Origin: Nostoc sp. NMS8
GTDB taxonomy: Bacteria > Cyanobacteriota > Cyanobacteriia > Cyanobacteriales > Nostocaceae
DNA: 32,109 nucleotides
Reading direction: 5' to 3'
Assembly: GCF_017115045.1 (NCBI RefSeq)
Contig: NZ_JABXKK010000087.1
Span: 1-32,109, forward strand
Shown here: positions 7,648-15,158 of the stretch, one piece after another
Numbering within the stretch: the first letter of the stretch is position 1
How the letters are laid out: every line of letters begins with the position of its first letter
Position numbers and translations under genes: made by a program
Notes under the pieces: model-generated
Database searches by the model: none
What the model was told of the DNA's origin: nothing
The model's input: only the letters and a program-made list of their open reading frames with translations

Positions 7648-9303
7648 TTATTCTGGGAGGTTGGCTGTTAAGGGTTCTGATTTGCCGTAGCCGTAAGGTT
7701 CGGAGATGATGATGGGAATTTCTTCAAAGTTTTCTACTGGGGGGGGTGAAGAAACTAACCACTCTAGTCCGATTGCTCGCCAAGGGTTAGCGGGTGCTTT
7801 CTCGCCTTGCATCCAAGAAATCACCATGTTGAATATGAAGGGTAAGGTGGACATTCCTAAGAGAAATCCGCCCAAGCTAGCGATGACATTCCAGAATTGA
7901 TACTCTGGGGCGTAGGAAGCAACTCGGCGTAACATTCCTTGTAATCCCAAGGGATGCATGGGCAAAAAGTTGAGGTTGGTGCCGATGAAGGCTAACCAAA
8001 AGTGGATTTTACCCCAGCTTTCTGAGTACATCCGCCCGGTCATTTTGGGGAACCAGTGATAGATGGCAGCAAATAAGCCCATCGTCACGGTGCCGTAGAG
8101 GACGTAGTGGAAGTGTCCCACCACAAAGTAGGTATTGTTAACGTGGACATCAACCGGCACGGAGGAAAGCATGATGCCTGTGATACCGGCGAAGACAAAC
8201 ATAACTAATCCACCCAAGGCAAACAGCATGGGGGTATTTAGCCGCAGTTTACCGCCCCAAATAGTTGCCACCCAAGCAAATACTTTAATTCCTGTGGGGA
8301 CAGATACACACATTGTCGTCAGCATGAAAAGCAACCGCATCCAGCCTGATGTACCACTGACGTACATGTGGTGTACCCAAACAATGCCGCTCACACCTGC
8401 AATCAAGATGGATGAAATAGCGACTACTTTGTAACCAAATAGAGGTTTACGTGAATAAACTGGAAAGATTTCTGAGAAAATCGCAAAGACAGGCAAAATA
8501 ATCACGTAAACGGCGGGGTGGGAGTAAAACCAGAAGTAATGCTGGAACATAACTGGATTCCCACCCTTAGCGGGGTCAAAAAAGGCGGTGCCAACTGTAA
8601 GGTCAAGTAGCAACATCACCGCACCTGCTGTCAATGCAGGTAGTCCAAATAGTTGGATAATCTGGGCGCTAAACACTCCCCAAACAAACAAAGGCATCCG
8701 AAAGAAGCCCATTCCTGGGGCCCGCATCTTGACGATTGTGGTGACAAAGTTGACTGCCCCCATAATTGAAGATACGCCAGATATTGCTACCGCTAAGAGC
8801 CAGAGAACTTGACCATTAATTAAGTTACCAGTGGGATTCTGGAGACTGACTGGCGGGTAAGACCACCAGCCGGCTTGGGCTGGGCCTCCAGGGACGAAGA
8901 AACTACCCATCATCAAAATTCCAACCACTGGCACCATCCAAAAGGCGACGGCGTTGAGGCGAGGAAATGCCATATCTCGCGCCCCAATCATCAGGGGTAC
9001 TAAATAGTTGGCAAAACCAACCAGTGAGGGAAATGTCCACAAGAATAGCATCACGGTGCCGTGCATGGTGAACATACCGTTGTAGACGGTGCGATCTACT
9101 AAGTCTGATTCGGGTGTCATCAGTTCTCCCCGCATCACCATCGCAAAGATACCGCCGACAAGAAAGAAGAAGAATGAGGTAACGAGATACTGGATACCAA
9201 TTACCTTGTGGTCAGTACTAAAGCTGAAGTATTCTTTCCAGCTACTCGGAGATTCGTGGTTATGCTTCTCATCAAGGATACCTTCAATAGGAACATTAGT
9301 CAT
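7648..9303 (-). CDS. coxA: heme-copper oxidase subunit I (A2-like)
   Basis: Catalytic subunit that reduces oxygen to water and pumps protons; 551 residues with about twelve membrane helices. All metal ligands can be placed: His81 and His399 for the low-spin heme, His397 for the high-spin heme, and His262, His311 and His312 for CuB, with the cross-linking Tyr266. The segment reads YSHPAVY (260-266): the D-channel glutamate of A1-type enzymes (GHPEV) is replaced by Ala264, and the Tyr-Ser pair is the known A2-type motif. The gene starts with ATG at 9303, 13 bases after coxB, so the two are co-transcribed. With the CuA-less subunit II this fits the cyanobacterial alternative oxidase (ARTO/Cox3) rather than a cytochrome c oxidase. 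Confidence 0.95.
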   Translation of the reverse strand: MTNVPIEGILDEKHNHESPSSWKEYFSFSTDHKVIGIQYLVTSFFFFLVGGIFAMVMRGELMTPESDLVDRTVYNGMFTMHGTVMLFLWTFPSLVGFANYLVPLMIGARDMAFPRLNAVAFWMVPVVGILMMGSFFVPGGPAQAGWWSYPPVSLQNPTGNLINGQVLWLLAVAISGVSSIMGAVNFVTTIVKMRAPGMGFFRMPLFVWGVFSAQIIQLFGLPALTAGAVMLLLDLTVGTAFFDPAKGGNPVMFQHYFWFYSHPAVYVIILPVFAIFSEIFPVYSRKPLFGYKVVAISSILIAGVSGIVWVHHMYVSGTSGWMRLLFMLTTMCVSVPTGIKVFAWVATIWGGKLRLNTPMLFALGGLVMFVFAGITGIMLSSVPVDVHVNNTYFVVGHFHYVLYGTVTMGLFAAIYHWFPKMTGRMYSESWGKIHFWLAFIGTNLNFLPMHPLGLQGMLRRVASYAPEYQFWNVIASLGGFLLGMSTLPFIFNMVISWMQGEKAPANPWRAIGLEWLVSSPPPVENFEEIPIIISEPYGYGKSEPLTANLPE

Positions 9304-9316
9304 GGTTACTTTCCTT

Positions 9317-10243
9317 TCAACCAGGTGAATTAACTAGAGGAGGTGCAGCAGGTGGAACTGTAACCCAACCTGTTTGGACTGATTGATGGGATGTTTGAGC
9401 ATACTCAGCAGCCGCTTGATTCTTTGCTAGGGATGGCTTTTGAGTTGCAGCTTGGGCTAGCCACTGCTGATAATCTTCAGGAGATTCAACGATTACATTC
9501 GCTTGCATCGTGGCAAAGTATGTACCGCTATATTGAGAATCGGTTAATCGGTATTGTCCGGGACGGATGGGAGTAAATTCAAAGTCGATCGCGTGGTTAG
9601 GAATAATATCCTGCTTGAGACGAAATGCAGGAATATAGAAGCCGTGGAGAACGTCTTGTGATTTCAGCGCTAAACGTATCCGGCGATCGCTAGGTAAATG
9701 CAATTCGGTACTAGTAATATCTTTTTCAGGATAATGAAAAACCCACGCCCACTGTTTAGCTAGTACGTCAATTTTTTCTACAGGTTCCGCTAAAGCATTA
9801 GCTGGTGCATCATTTGGTTCTGCATGAGCCGATTGCATTGCTAGCGGATTATGCAGGTGAACTAATTCCGATGGGCCTTGAATTCCCATTTGTTCATAAA
9901 CTTGATAGCTGTAACCCGCAATCCAAAACACCAAAAGAATTGGGATTGCTGTCCAGACAACTTCTAAGGTGACATTGCCATGAATTGGGGGGCCGTCTGT
10001 GAAGTCATCTTTGACTGCCCGATGGAAGATCACAGAATACATCAGAGTACTTGTTACTCCCAAGAAGATGAAGGCACCGAGGGTTACTAAGAAGCTAATC
10101 AAATCATCAATTAGTAGGGATTCGGCTGCTGCTTGGGGGGGAAGCCAAAAGTAAGCCTGCTTCCCGATCCAGAGACTGGTAATAGTCACTGCGATCGCGC
10201 CTGTAAGCAGCGTTAAAATGTTTAAAATCTTCTGGATTTTCAT
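9317..10243 (-). CDS. coxB: oxidase subunit II lacking the CuA site (ARTO/Cox3 type)
   Basis: A 308-residue subunit II with a hydrophobic N-terminal segment, two further membrane helices (about 48-72 and 93-112) and a C-terminal cupredoxin domain facing the lumen or periplasm. The CuA ligand set is mostly lost. His200 remains in VLHGFYIPAF, and Met246 remains, but the C-x-E-x-C-x3-H core reads Asp235-x-Gln237-x-Ser239-x3-Phe243. Such subunits occur in quinol oxidases and in the cyanobacterial ARTO (Cox3 in Anabaena). It therefore should not take electrons from cytochrome c through CuA; quinol is a likely donor, by inference. In Anabaena, Cox3 is expressed in heterocysts and protects nitrogenase (known, from memory). 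Confidence 0.93.
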   Translation of the reverse strand: MKIQKILNILTLLTGAIAVTITSLWIGKQAYFWLPPQAAAESLLIDDLISFLVTLGAFIFLGVTSTLMYSVIFHRAVKDDFTDGPPIHGNVTLEVVWTAIPILLVFWIAGYSYQVYEQMGIQGPSELVHLHNPLAMQSAHAEPNDAPANALAEPVEKIDVLAKQWAWVFHYPEKDITSTELHLPSDRRIRLALKSQDVLHGFYIPAFRLKQDIIPNHAIDFEFTPIRPGQYRLTDSQYSGTYFATMQANVIVESPEDYQQWLAQAATQKPSLAKNQAAAEYAQTSHQSVQTGWVTVPPAAPPLVNSPG

Positions 10244-10249
10244 GGTCTT

Positions 10250-10322
10250 TGGTTATTGGGCATTGGGTATTGAGTATTGGTTATTGGGCATGGGGCATTA
10301 GTCAAAGGACAAATAACAAATG
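10250..10322. repeat. STRR-type repeats inside the oxidase operon
   Basis: Degenerate heptamers of the TTATTGGGCATTGGGTATTG type followed by an AAATAACAAATGAC run fill the 80-base gap between coxB and the DUF2231 gene. No promoter or terminator is evident. The repeat would be part of the operon transcript. Confidence 0.75.
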
Positions 10323-10324
10323 AC

Positions 10325-10942
10325 TTATTTGAGTGTTGTGTTGAGGTCTTGGTGCGATCGCAGCAAATTATCTGCTGTATTGTGTACGCCAAATTCGGCG
10401 GCTAGTTGCGCTCCTAGTGTGCCGTGGATGTACAGAATGAACATGATTGCGATGCCTGCGAACAGATAGATCCATTGCACTTCTCTATCTGTCTGTTTAT
10501 ATTCTTGTTTGCCCCAAACGAAGCGCTGCCATGCTCTCCAGATGGTCATGCCAACAATCAGCGCTAATAACAACACACCACCCACACCATGCCAGAGCAT
10601 AGTTTCCATTGCCTGCAATCCCCAAGCACTCTTCATATCAGCTGGTGGTGCTGCCAATAGCATTTCGTAAAAGCCTGCTCCTACTGTGAAAAATGTGATG
10701 ATGCTGGCAGCTAACATGTTGTACCAGCCAACTGCAAATAAGTTGTCGCGTTCGACAGTAATTGCCAAAAATTTGAAGACCCATTTTTCAAAGGGGAACA
10801 GAACACCAACGATATCAAAGGTCATCGCAATGATGAACAAACCTATTGTCAAATGGACTAAGTTGGGATGAATCGGAATTGTGTAAGGTAATCCGTTTGG
10901 GCCTAGAGAGTCGGTTAATTGGTTAATCAATTCTGAGTTCAT
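10325..10942 (-). CDS. DUF2231 membrane protein, oxidase-associated (second of pair)
   Basis: A 205-residue integral membrane protein of the DUF2231 family with about four helices. Conserved-looking histidines sit near membrane ends: IPIHPNLVHLTIG near the N-terminus, MLWHGVGG, and IHGTLGAQ followed by FGVHNT near the C-terminus. Such paired histidines could bind heme, but this is inference. The ATG at 10942 overlaps the stop of the upstream DUF2231 gene by four bases (ATGA at 10939-10942), showing tight translational coupling. An in-frame upstream extension to 11002 lies wholly inside the neighbour gene and is not credible. Its place just before coxB suggests a role in assembly of, or electron input to, this oxidase. 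Confidence 0.88.
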   Translation of the reverse strand: MNSELINQLTDSLGPNGLPYTIPIHPNLVHLTIGLFIIAMTFDIVGVLFPFEKWVFKFLAITVERDNLFAVGWYNMLAASIITFFTVGAGFYEMLLAAPPADMKSAWGLQAMETMLWHGVGGVLLLALIVGMTIWRAWQRFVWGKQEYKQTDREVQWIYLFAGIAIMFILYIHGTLGAQLAAEFGVHNTADNLLRSHQDLNTTLK

Positions 10943-11439
10943 CGCAACACACCATCCTTTACTGCTTCCACAACTGGTACGGTATGCAATCCATACACCC
11001 AAACAAGTTCATCTCCGAGATATACTTGTAAGCCAACTATTAAGGTTAAAACTAGTCCGGCTCCCAAATAATAAATCGGTATTTTTTTAGGATTGCGGGC
11101 ACGAATTACATAACGCCAAGCTGTAATCGCTGTGATAATTCCTGAAAGCGACCAACCAATTAGCGTATGCAAATTCAGCACCGATTTCGCTAGGCTGTAA
11201 GGCTGTGCTAATCCTGCTTCAAACTGACCAAAAATAATTGCAACGAAGATTGCGATCGTGGCAACTAACATATTCCACCAACTCACCTCAAAAAGACCGG
11301 ATTTACCAGTAAAATAGCCAATTAGATCACAGACAAAGGAAAACAAAACCATCGCAATTACGAAGTGGACAACGATGGGGTGAAGCGTATCTGGATAAGG
11401 TAAATTGTGGTCGTTCAAAGATGTAAAATACTCAAACAT
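10939..11439 (-). CDS. DUF2231 membrane protein, oxidase-associated (first of pair)
   Basis: The first gene of the oxidase operon, 166 residues, four predicted transmembrane helices. It is a paralogue of the next gene: both share the pattern LHPIVVHFVIAM / IHPNLVHLTIG near the N-terminus, then WWNML / WYNML, a mid-helix His (LHTLIG / LWHGVGG) and a C-terminal GLHT / GVHN. The start ATG at 11439 has AGGAGA about six bases upstream. Tandem DUF2231 genes before a cox3-type gene set are also what I recall in Anabaena. Function is unknown; heme or quinone handling for the CuA-less oxidase is an inference from context. Confidence 0.9.
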   Translation of the reverse strand: MFEYFTSLNDHNLPYPDTLHPIVVHFVIAMVLFSFVCDLIGYFTGKSGLFEVSWWNMLVATIAIFVAIIFGQFEAGLAQPYSLAKSVLNLHTLIGWSLSGIITAITAWRYVIRARNPKKIPIYYLGAGLVLTLIVGLQVYLGDELVWVYGLHTVPVVEAVKDGVLR

Positions 11440-11754
11440 AGTCTTCTCCTGGACATATCTACCGCACTTTGGTGAATTAATTTTGGATTTTAGATTTATT
11501 CCGTCCCTGACGAGAGATAAACCCGAAGACCCTAATCGAAAATCCCGAATCTAAAATCGCTAGTCAAACTTCAACAATTGATGGACACTCACTAACACCA
11601 CCACAAGTATCCATCCATAATTGATTTCATTCTGTTCAATATCTGCGCGGTGCAATATGCTTAATCATGTCTTAGCTTTTTGTAGCCAAATCTGCTTGAA
11701 TTGCCTACATGGAATAATTTTAGTTTTGATTCATTTCCTTATGCCAATAGCCTA

Positions 11755-11794
11755 CGACAGCAATTTTTGATGGAGCTAAATCAAATCGCTGTCG
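11755..11794. promoter_or_regulatory. inverted repeat upstream of the oxidase operon
   Basis: CGACAGC at 11755-11761 and GCTGTCG at 11788-11794 are perfect complements, and inner bases TTGAT/ATCAA also pair, giving a 40-base interrupted hairpin. It lies about 320 bases upstream of the first oxidase-operon gene in an otherwise featureless 620-base gap (11440-12063). It could be a regulator site or an RNA structure in a long leader. I found no clear NtcA site (GTA-N8-TAC) here. Confidence 0.3.
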
Positions 11795-11920
11795 TTTGTT
11801 GATTTGCTTAACCTATCTTTAGCTTAAGTAAATTTTTATAAATTGTCAAAAGAATAAATATTAAACTTTTAAAAGTTAGTTATTTAACAAAAAAGTATTT
11901 TCATAATGTATTTATAGAAA

Positions 11921-12047
11921 CAGAATTCAGGAGTCAAGAGTCAGAATTCAGAATGAATTATGTACGATTGGTGGATAAAGAATTGGTGTTTTTCTGACCA
12001 GAGCTTTCGGAGTCTTTGCCTTAGCTCCTGAATTCTGAATTCTTTTT
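11921..12047. repeat. inverted pair of GAATTCAG-type dispersed repeats
   Basis: CAGAATTCAGGAGTCAAGAG followed by TCAGAATTCAGAAT (11921-11955) reappears in inverted form as GCTCCTGAATTCTGAATTC (12027-12045), bracketing about 70 bases of unique DNA. The pair could form a large stem between the divergent oxidase-operon upstream region and the end of the glycerate kinase gene. It looks like a dispersed Nostoc repeat, not a gene. Confidence 0.65.
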
Positions 12048-12063
12048 TACATTAATTAAAATA

Positions 12064-13104
12064 CTAATTGCCATACACTTGACCAAAACTATGATCGGCA
12101 TGAATCTCGATCGCTAGTTCAACTGCTGCGGCATCTTTTAGCAACGGCTTAATGAATAATTCTGGGTGAAGCGATCGCCAAAAATAATTGACAAATTCTT
12201 CTATCTCTGCATTGCTCATCCCTGACTTACCCCCAGCAATCATCTCCTGTTCCGCCTGTTTGCGCCACTCTAAAGAACAGCGATAATCGGTGGGATAAAG
12301 CAAAATTAAGCTATCTAATCGCTCCCACAATGGTAAATAATCGTGGAGGCGATGATTCATATCACGGGCGAATACTCTATCTTTCTCAGTGAGAATTGGC
12401 GGCGGTGCTGTATCAAATATATTTGGCTCGATTGGTCGTACACCCACGAACCAGCCTTCAAATAGTACAATATCTACACCTGTAACGATTTCTGGAGTAG
12501 TGCGATCGCCAGCGCCTCCATAAGCAGATTTATCAAAGCGGGGAACCATCACTGAGCTTTGCGACTGGCGGATTTGATTTAGTACCTTTAAGCCTAAGTC
12601 TACATCGTGAGTTCCTGGCGGGCCGCGCCAAATTAAGCGGGGATCTTGCTGTGTTAAAAGCAAGCGATCGCTGTAAGTTTTATATAAGTCATCCAAAGAT
12701 AAACTCACAGTTCGGTATCCCAAGCAATCGAGAATCAAACTGAGAATTTTGCAGGTTGTGGTTTTACCCGTGCCTTGTCCTCCCAATATTCCCTGAATCA
12801 GGGGGCGTCCCAATTGTTGGCGGTGCAATGCTAGTTTGATTCCCAAAGGAAGCCACAAGTCCCACAAAACTGGTAACATTTCCTGGGGTTCCTTTTGGAG
12901 GGTAGTTTGGCAAAATTGCTTAAAAGCTGGCAAGACAGATTTTAGTAGATGCGATCGCTCTTTGATCGCTTCATCGACATTTTTCGGCACGATCCCAAAA
13001 GCTCTAGCCCTTAACCGATCTGCCAGCACAGCAACTCTTGCTTGCTGTTGCCAAGTTTCCGCCACCGCATCGGTTGTCAAAATTTCATCCAGCCACAAAT
13101 TCAT
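12064..13104 (-). CDS. glyK: D-glycerate 3-kinase (photorespiration)
   Basis: Phosphorylates D-glycerate with ATP to 3-phosphoglycerate, the last step of the photorespiratory C2 cycle, in the cytoplasm. The 346 residues include the Walker A loop GGQGTGKTT (108-116), the SLDDLYKT and LIWRGPPGTHD stretches typical of plant and cyanobacterial GLYK, and VLFEGWFVGVRP. The family belongs to the P-loop kinases related to uridine kinase and pantothenate kinase, and is unrelated to the bacterial GlxK type. The start is ATG at 13104, 15 bases after the ycf20-like gene, so both are probably one transcript. Length and motifs look complete. The gene name glyK follows the plant use. Confidence 0.92.
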   Translation of the reverse strand: MNLWLDEILTTDAVAETWQQQARVAVLADRLRARAFGIVPKNVDEAIKERSHLLKSVLPAFKQFCQTTLQKEPQEMLPVLWDLWLPLGIKLALHRQQLGRPLIQGILGGQGTGKTTTCKILSLILDCLGYRTVSLSLDDLYKTYSDRLLLTQQDPRLIWRGPPGTHDVDLGLKVLNQIRQSQSSVMVPRFDKSAYGGAGDRTTPEIVTGVDIVLFEGWFVGVRPIEPNIFDTAPPPILTEKDRVFARDMNHRLHDYLPLWERLDSLILLYPTDYRCSLEWRKQAEQEMIAGGKSGMSNAEIEEFVNYFWRSLHPELFIKPLLKDAAAVELAIEIHADHSFGQVYGN

Positions 13105-13119
13105 AAATTCCCCATCTCA

Positions 13120-13452
13120 CTACGATCCCAGCTTGAAGGCTTCGAGAAACAGGCTGTAGGTGAAACCAACTTTGAGGAGATTTAATGAGTCTATCAAGAG
13201 CGATCGCCTTGACAAAAAGCTACGACTATAAAATATCCTACTGGTAATTTCCGTCAACAGTACTAAAAAACCAGCTACTACAATATCTAATTCTGCCCGT
13301 TGTCCAGCTGTCGTGGAAACTGCGTTTCCCAGAAAAAAACCGAACAAAAAACTAATTATCAGCAACGATAGCCGCCGCCAAGGATTTAAAAACCATTGCC
13401 CCAAGCGTGTAGCAATGGCATCAAACAAGTTATTGAGACGAGTGTTTTGCAT
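13120..13452 (-). CDS. ycf20: Ycf20-like protein (DUF565)
   Basis: A 110-residue membrane protein of the Ycf20/DUF565 family, found in cyanobacteria and in plastids of some algae and plants. Characteristic stretches are TRLGQWFLNPWRRLSLLIISFLFGFFLG near the N-terminus and a second hydrophobic segment around residues 57-68. The C-terminal part ends with LLKVGFTYSLFLEAFKLGS, which is also family-like. In plants and algae YCF20 has been linked to thermal dissipation of light energy; a role here is unproven. It is followed after 15 bases by the glycerate kinase gene. The ATG at 13452 has AGAAG about 8 bases upstream. Confidence 0.85.
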   Translation of the reverse strand: MQNTRLNNLFDAIATRLGQWFLNPWRRLSLLIISFLFGFFLGNAVSTTAGQRAELDIVVAGFLVLLTEITSRIFYSRSFLSRRSLLIDSLNLLKVGFTYSLFLEAFKLGS

Positions 13453-14262
13453 TGAGGGGACTTCTGGGGAAAAGTCAAGATATCTTGAAATATATCTATA
13501 TTAAATTCAGGAGGATATTGGTTTTAGTATCAGCTTGTTTGTTAATATTGTAGATATCTAGTAAAGATTCCAGTGTTTCTTCAAATTTGCTCATTCTATC
13601 ATCTTTAAAGAAGTAGATTTTCTTAGAGGATGGTTGGGAACTATAAATATTTAGTTTTATCCCCATAAGCAAGCTTTAAAAAAGGGGAAAATGACTTAAA
13701 TTCCCTCTTTTTAAAGGAAACTAGTGCATGACGCGAGTTTCCTCACTTTTAGACATATAGGTAAGAAAGCTACCTGTAGTGTCTTCTAATAGGAGAAAGA
13801 ACTAGCGTAGATTTAGGGGGATCTGCGATCGCTTGCTATATCAATAGGTACTTTCCAAACATCCTCTCAATCAGGTGGCTTTTCATAGCAGAAAATAAAA
13901 TATACCACTTAGATTTATCTGAGGTTTTGCAAAGCACGCCTTGTTAGAGCCGTTAGCGGTTTCAGGAAACTTTTATTTTTTATATAAATGAATTAGCTAT
14001 CTCTGTATCAAATGTTATTTTCTTATGCAATACTACGGTCAAAATTCCAAGGGATGGGTGTCTGTAACCCTTGTTTTTCAAACATCAAAGAAATTATTTA
14101 CTCCAAATGTTTTTTCATCAAAATGATATTTATAATACATCCGTGTCCTTAATTTTAACAAAGTCTATATTAGACTAATTTGTGTGATTATCTTTTGGGA
14201 TAATAGGCTACTATTTGCTCAAGCCTAGACAAAATATTTATTTCTAATAACTATCTATCAAT
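13453..14262. other. 810-base intergenic region with one large hairpin
   Basis: No gene of credible length or composition on either strand. A 15-bp near-perfect inverted repeat (13675-13689 against 13701-13715, two mismatches, arms beginning TTTAAAAA) could act as a bidirectional terminator-like structure, having an A-run on one side and a T-run on the other. One HIP1 octamer lies at about 13826. The promoters of the divergent ycf20-like gene and of the lipoprotein gene must be here, but I cannot place them. Confidence 0.5.
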
Positions 14263-14889
14263 ATGAAATCTTCAGTGTATCGTAACGTCGGTGTTACAGC
14301 ATCTTGCTTGGGACTGCTTTTTGCTATGGTGGGATGCTTTGGAATTAGCGTATCCTTTGAGTCCACAAACCCAGATACATCTTCAGAACTACCAACAGAA
14401 ACTTTTCAGAAGCAGACAACTTCTGTTTTACCTAAAAAAGATACTGCTGCTAGTGTATCTACTCCAGTAACTAACTCAACCAATCAAATAGAACATAGCA
14501 GCAAAGAGAATACTTATCCTGTGTTGGCAGATCGTGATAAATCAGCTAGCAAAGTCAGCAATCAAGGGACTTTGCGAATGAGCAATCAAACAAATCAGCC
14601 TGTGCGGCTGGCTCTACTGGCACGACAGTCGGTAGCGAAAGGCTCTAGTACAAAACAGAATAACTATGATGTACCAGCACATTGGGATTTTGCTCCCCAG
14701 GAAGGTAGTGAGAAGGGACTGATTTTATCCCTACCTCAGAATAATTTAAAGCTGGAGAAGGGAGATATTTTAGTTGCTTTTGCACAAGATGGTTCCCGTC
14801 GTTACTGGGGCCCTTTTGTTGTCGGTGAAACTCAATTACCTAAGTGGAATTCGCAAAACAAAGAGTGGCAACTTGTGTTGAGTCCTTGA
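14263..14889 (+). CDS. putative exported lipoprotein, function unknown
   Basis: A 208-residue protein not assigned to a named family. A basic start (MKSSVYR) and a hydrophobic stretch end in AMVGC (Cys25), which resembles but does not perfectly match a lipobox. Residues 30-100 are Ser/Thr/Asn-rich and look disordered. Residues 103-208 form a compact domain with RLALLARQS, PAHWDFAPQEGS, GLILSLPQNNLKLEKGDILVAFAQDGSRRYWGPFVVGE and a WQLVLSP end, likely beta-rich. It is probably attached to a membrane and exposed outside the cytoplasm. It precedes the glycosyltransferase, but 270 bases of repeats separate them, so joint transcription is doubtful. Confidence 0.75.
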   Translation: MKSSVYRNVGVTASCLGLLFAMVGCFGISVSFESTNPDTSSELPTETFQKQTTSVLPKKDTAASVSTPVTNSTNQIEHSSKENTYPVLADRDKSASKVSNQGTLRMSNQTNQPVRLALLARQSVAKGSSTKQNNYDVPAHWDFAPQEGSEKGLILSLPQNNLKLEKGDILVAFAQDGSRRYWGPFVVGETQLPKWNSQNKEWQLVLSP

Positions 14890-14984
14890 AGGAGGCAAAG
14901 GGCAAAATAATAGTTCCTCTTTTGCGTTAGCGATAGCGCGGCGTTTAACTCATTCCCAGTCCTGGTATAAGAAATGAGATTCCA

Positions 14985-15158
14985 CACTCATTACTCAGCA
15001 CTCATTACTCATTACTCATTACTCATTACTCCGCCACTACCCTATAGTTGGTAAAGTGTTGAGTAATGAGTAGAGGAAAATTGTTGAATTAAAAACTCCG
15101 AAGAACAAAAGATAGATAACCAACGACTATTGATTAGTGATTGTTGACTATTGACTAA
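14985..15158. repeat. STRR repeats, CATTACT family, with inverted copy
   Basis: Four to six CATTACT heptamers in tandem (about 14988-15031) are followed by an inverted copy (GTTGAGTAATGAGTAG, 15057-15072) and by a TTGATTAGTGATTGTTGACTATTGACTAA run (15129-15158) that touches the start codon of the next gene. The repeat therefore occupies the place where a ribosome binding site would be expected. Confidence 0.8.

Noticed and set aside
11440..12063. NtcA binding site (GTA-N8-TAC) for the oxidase operon
   Set aside because: I looked for the motif on both strands and found no convincing match; regulation by nitrogen is possible but not shown here.
14985..15031. CRISPR-like array
   Set aside because: The repeats are contiguous heptamers without spacers. 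No CRISPR array or cas gene is present in the window.
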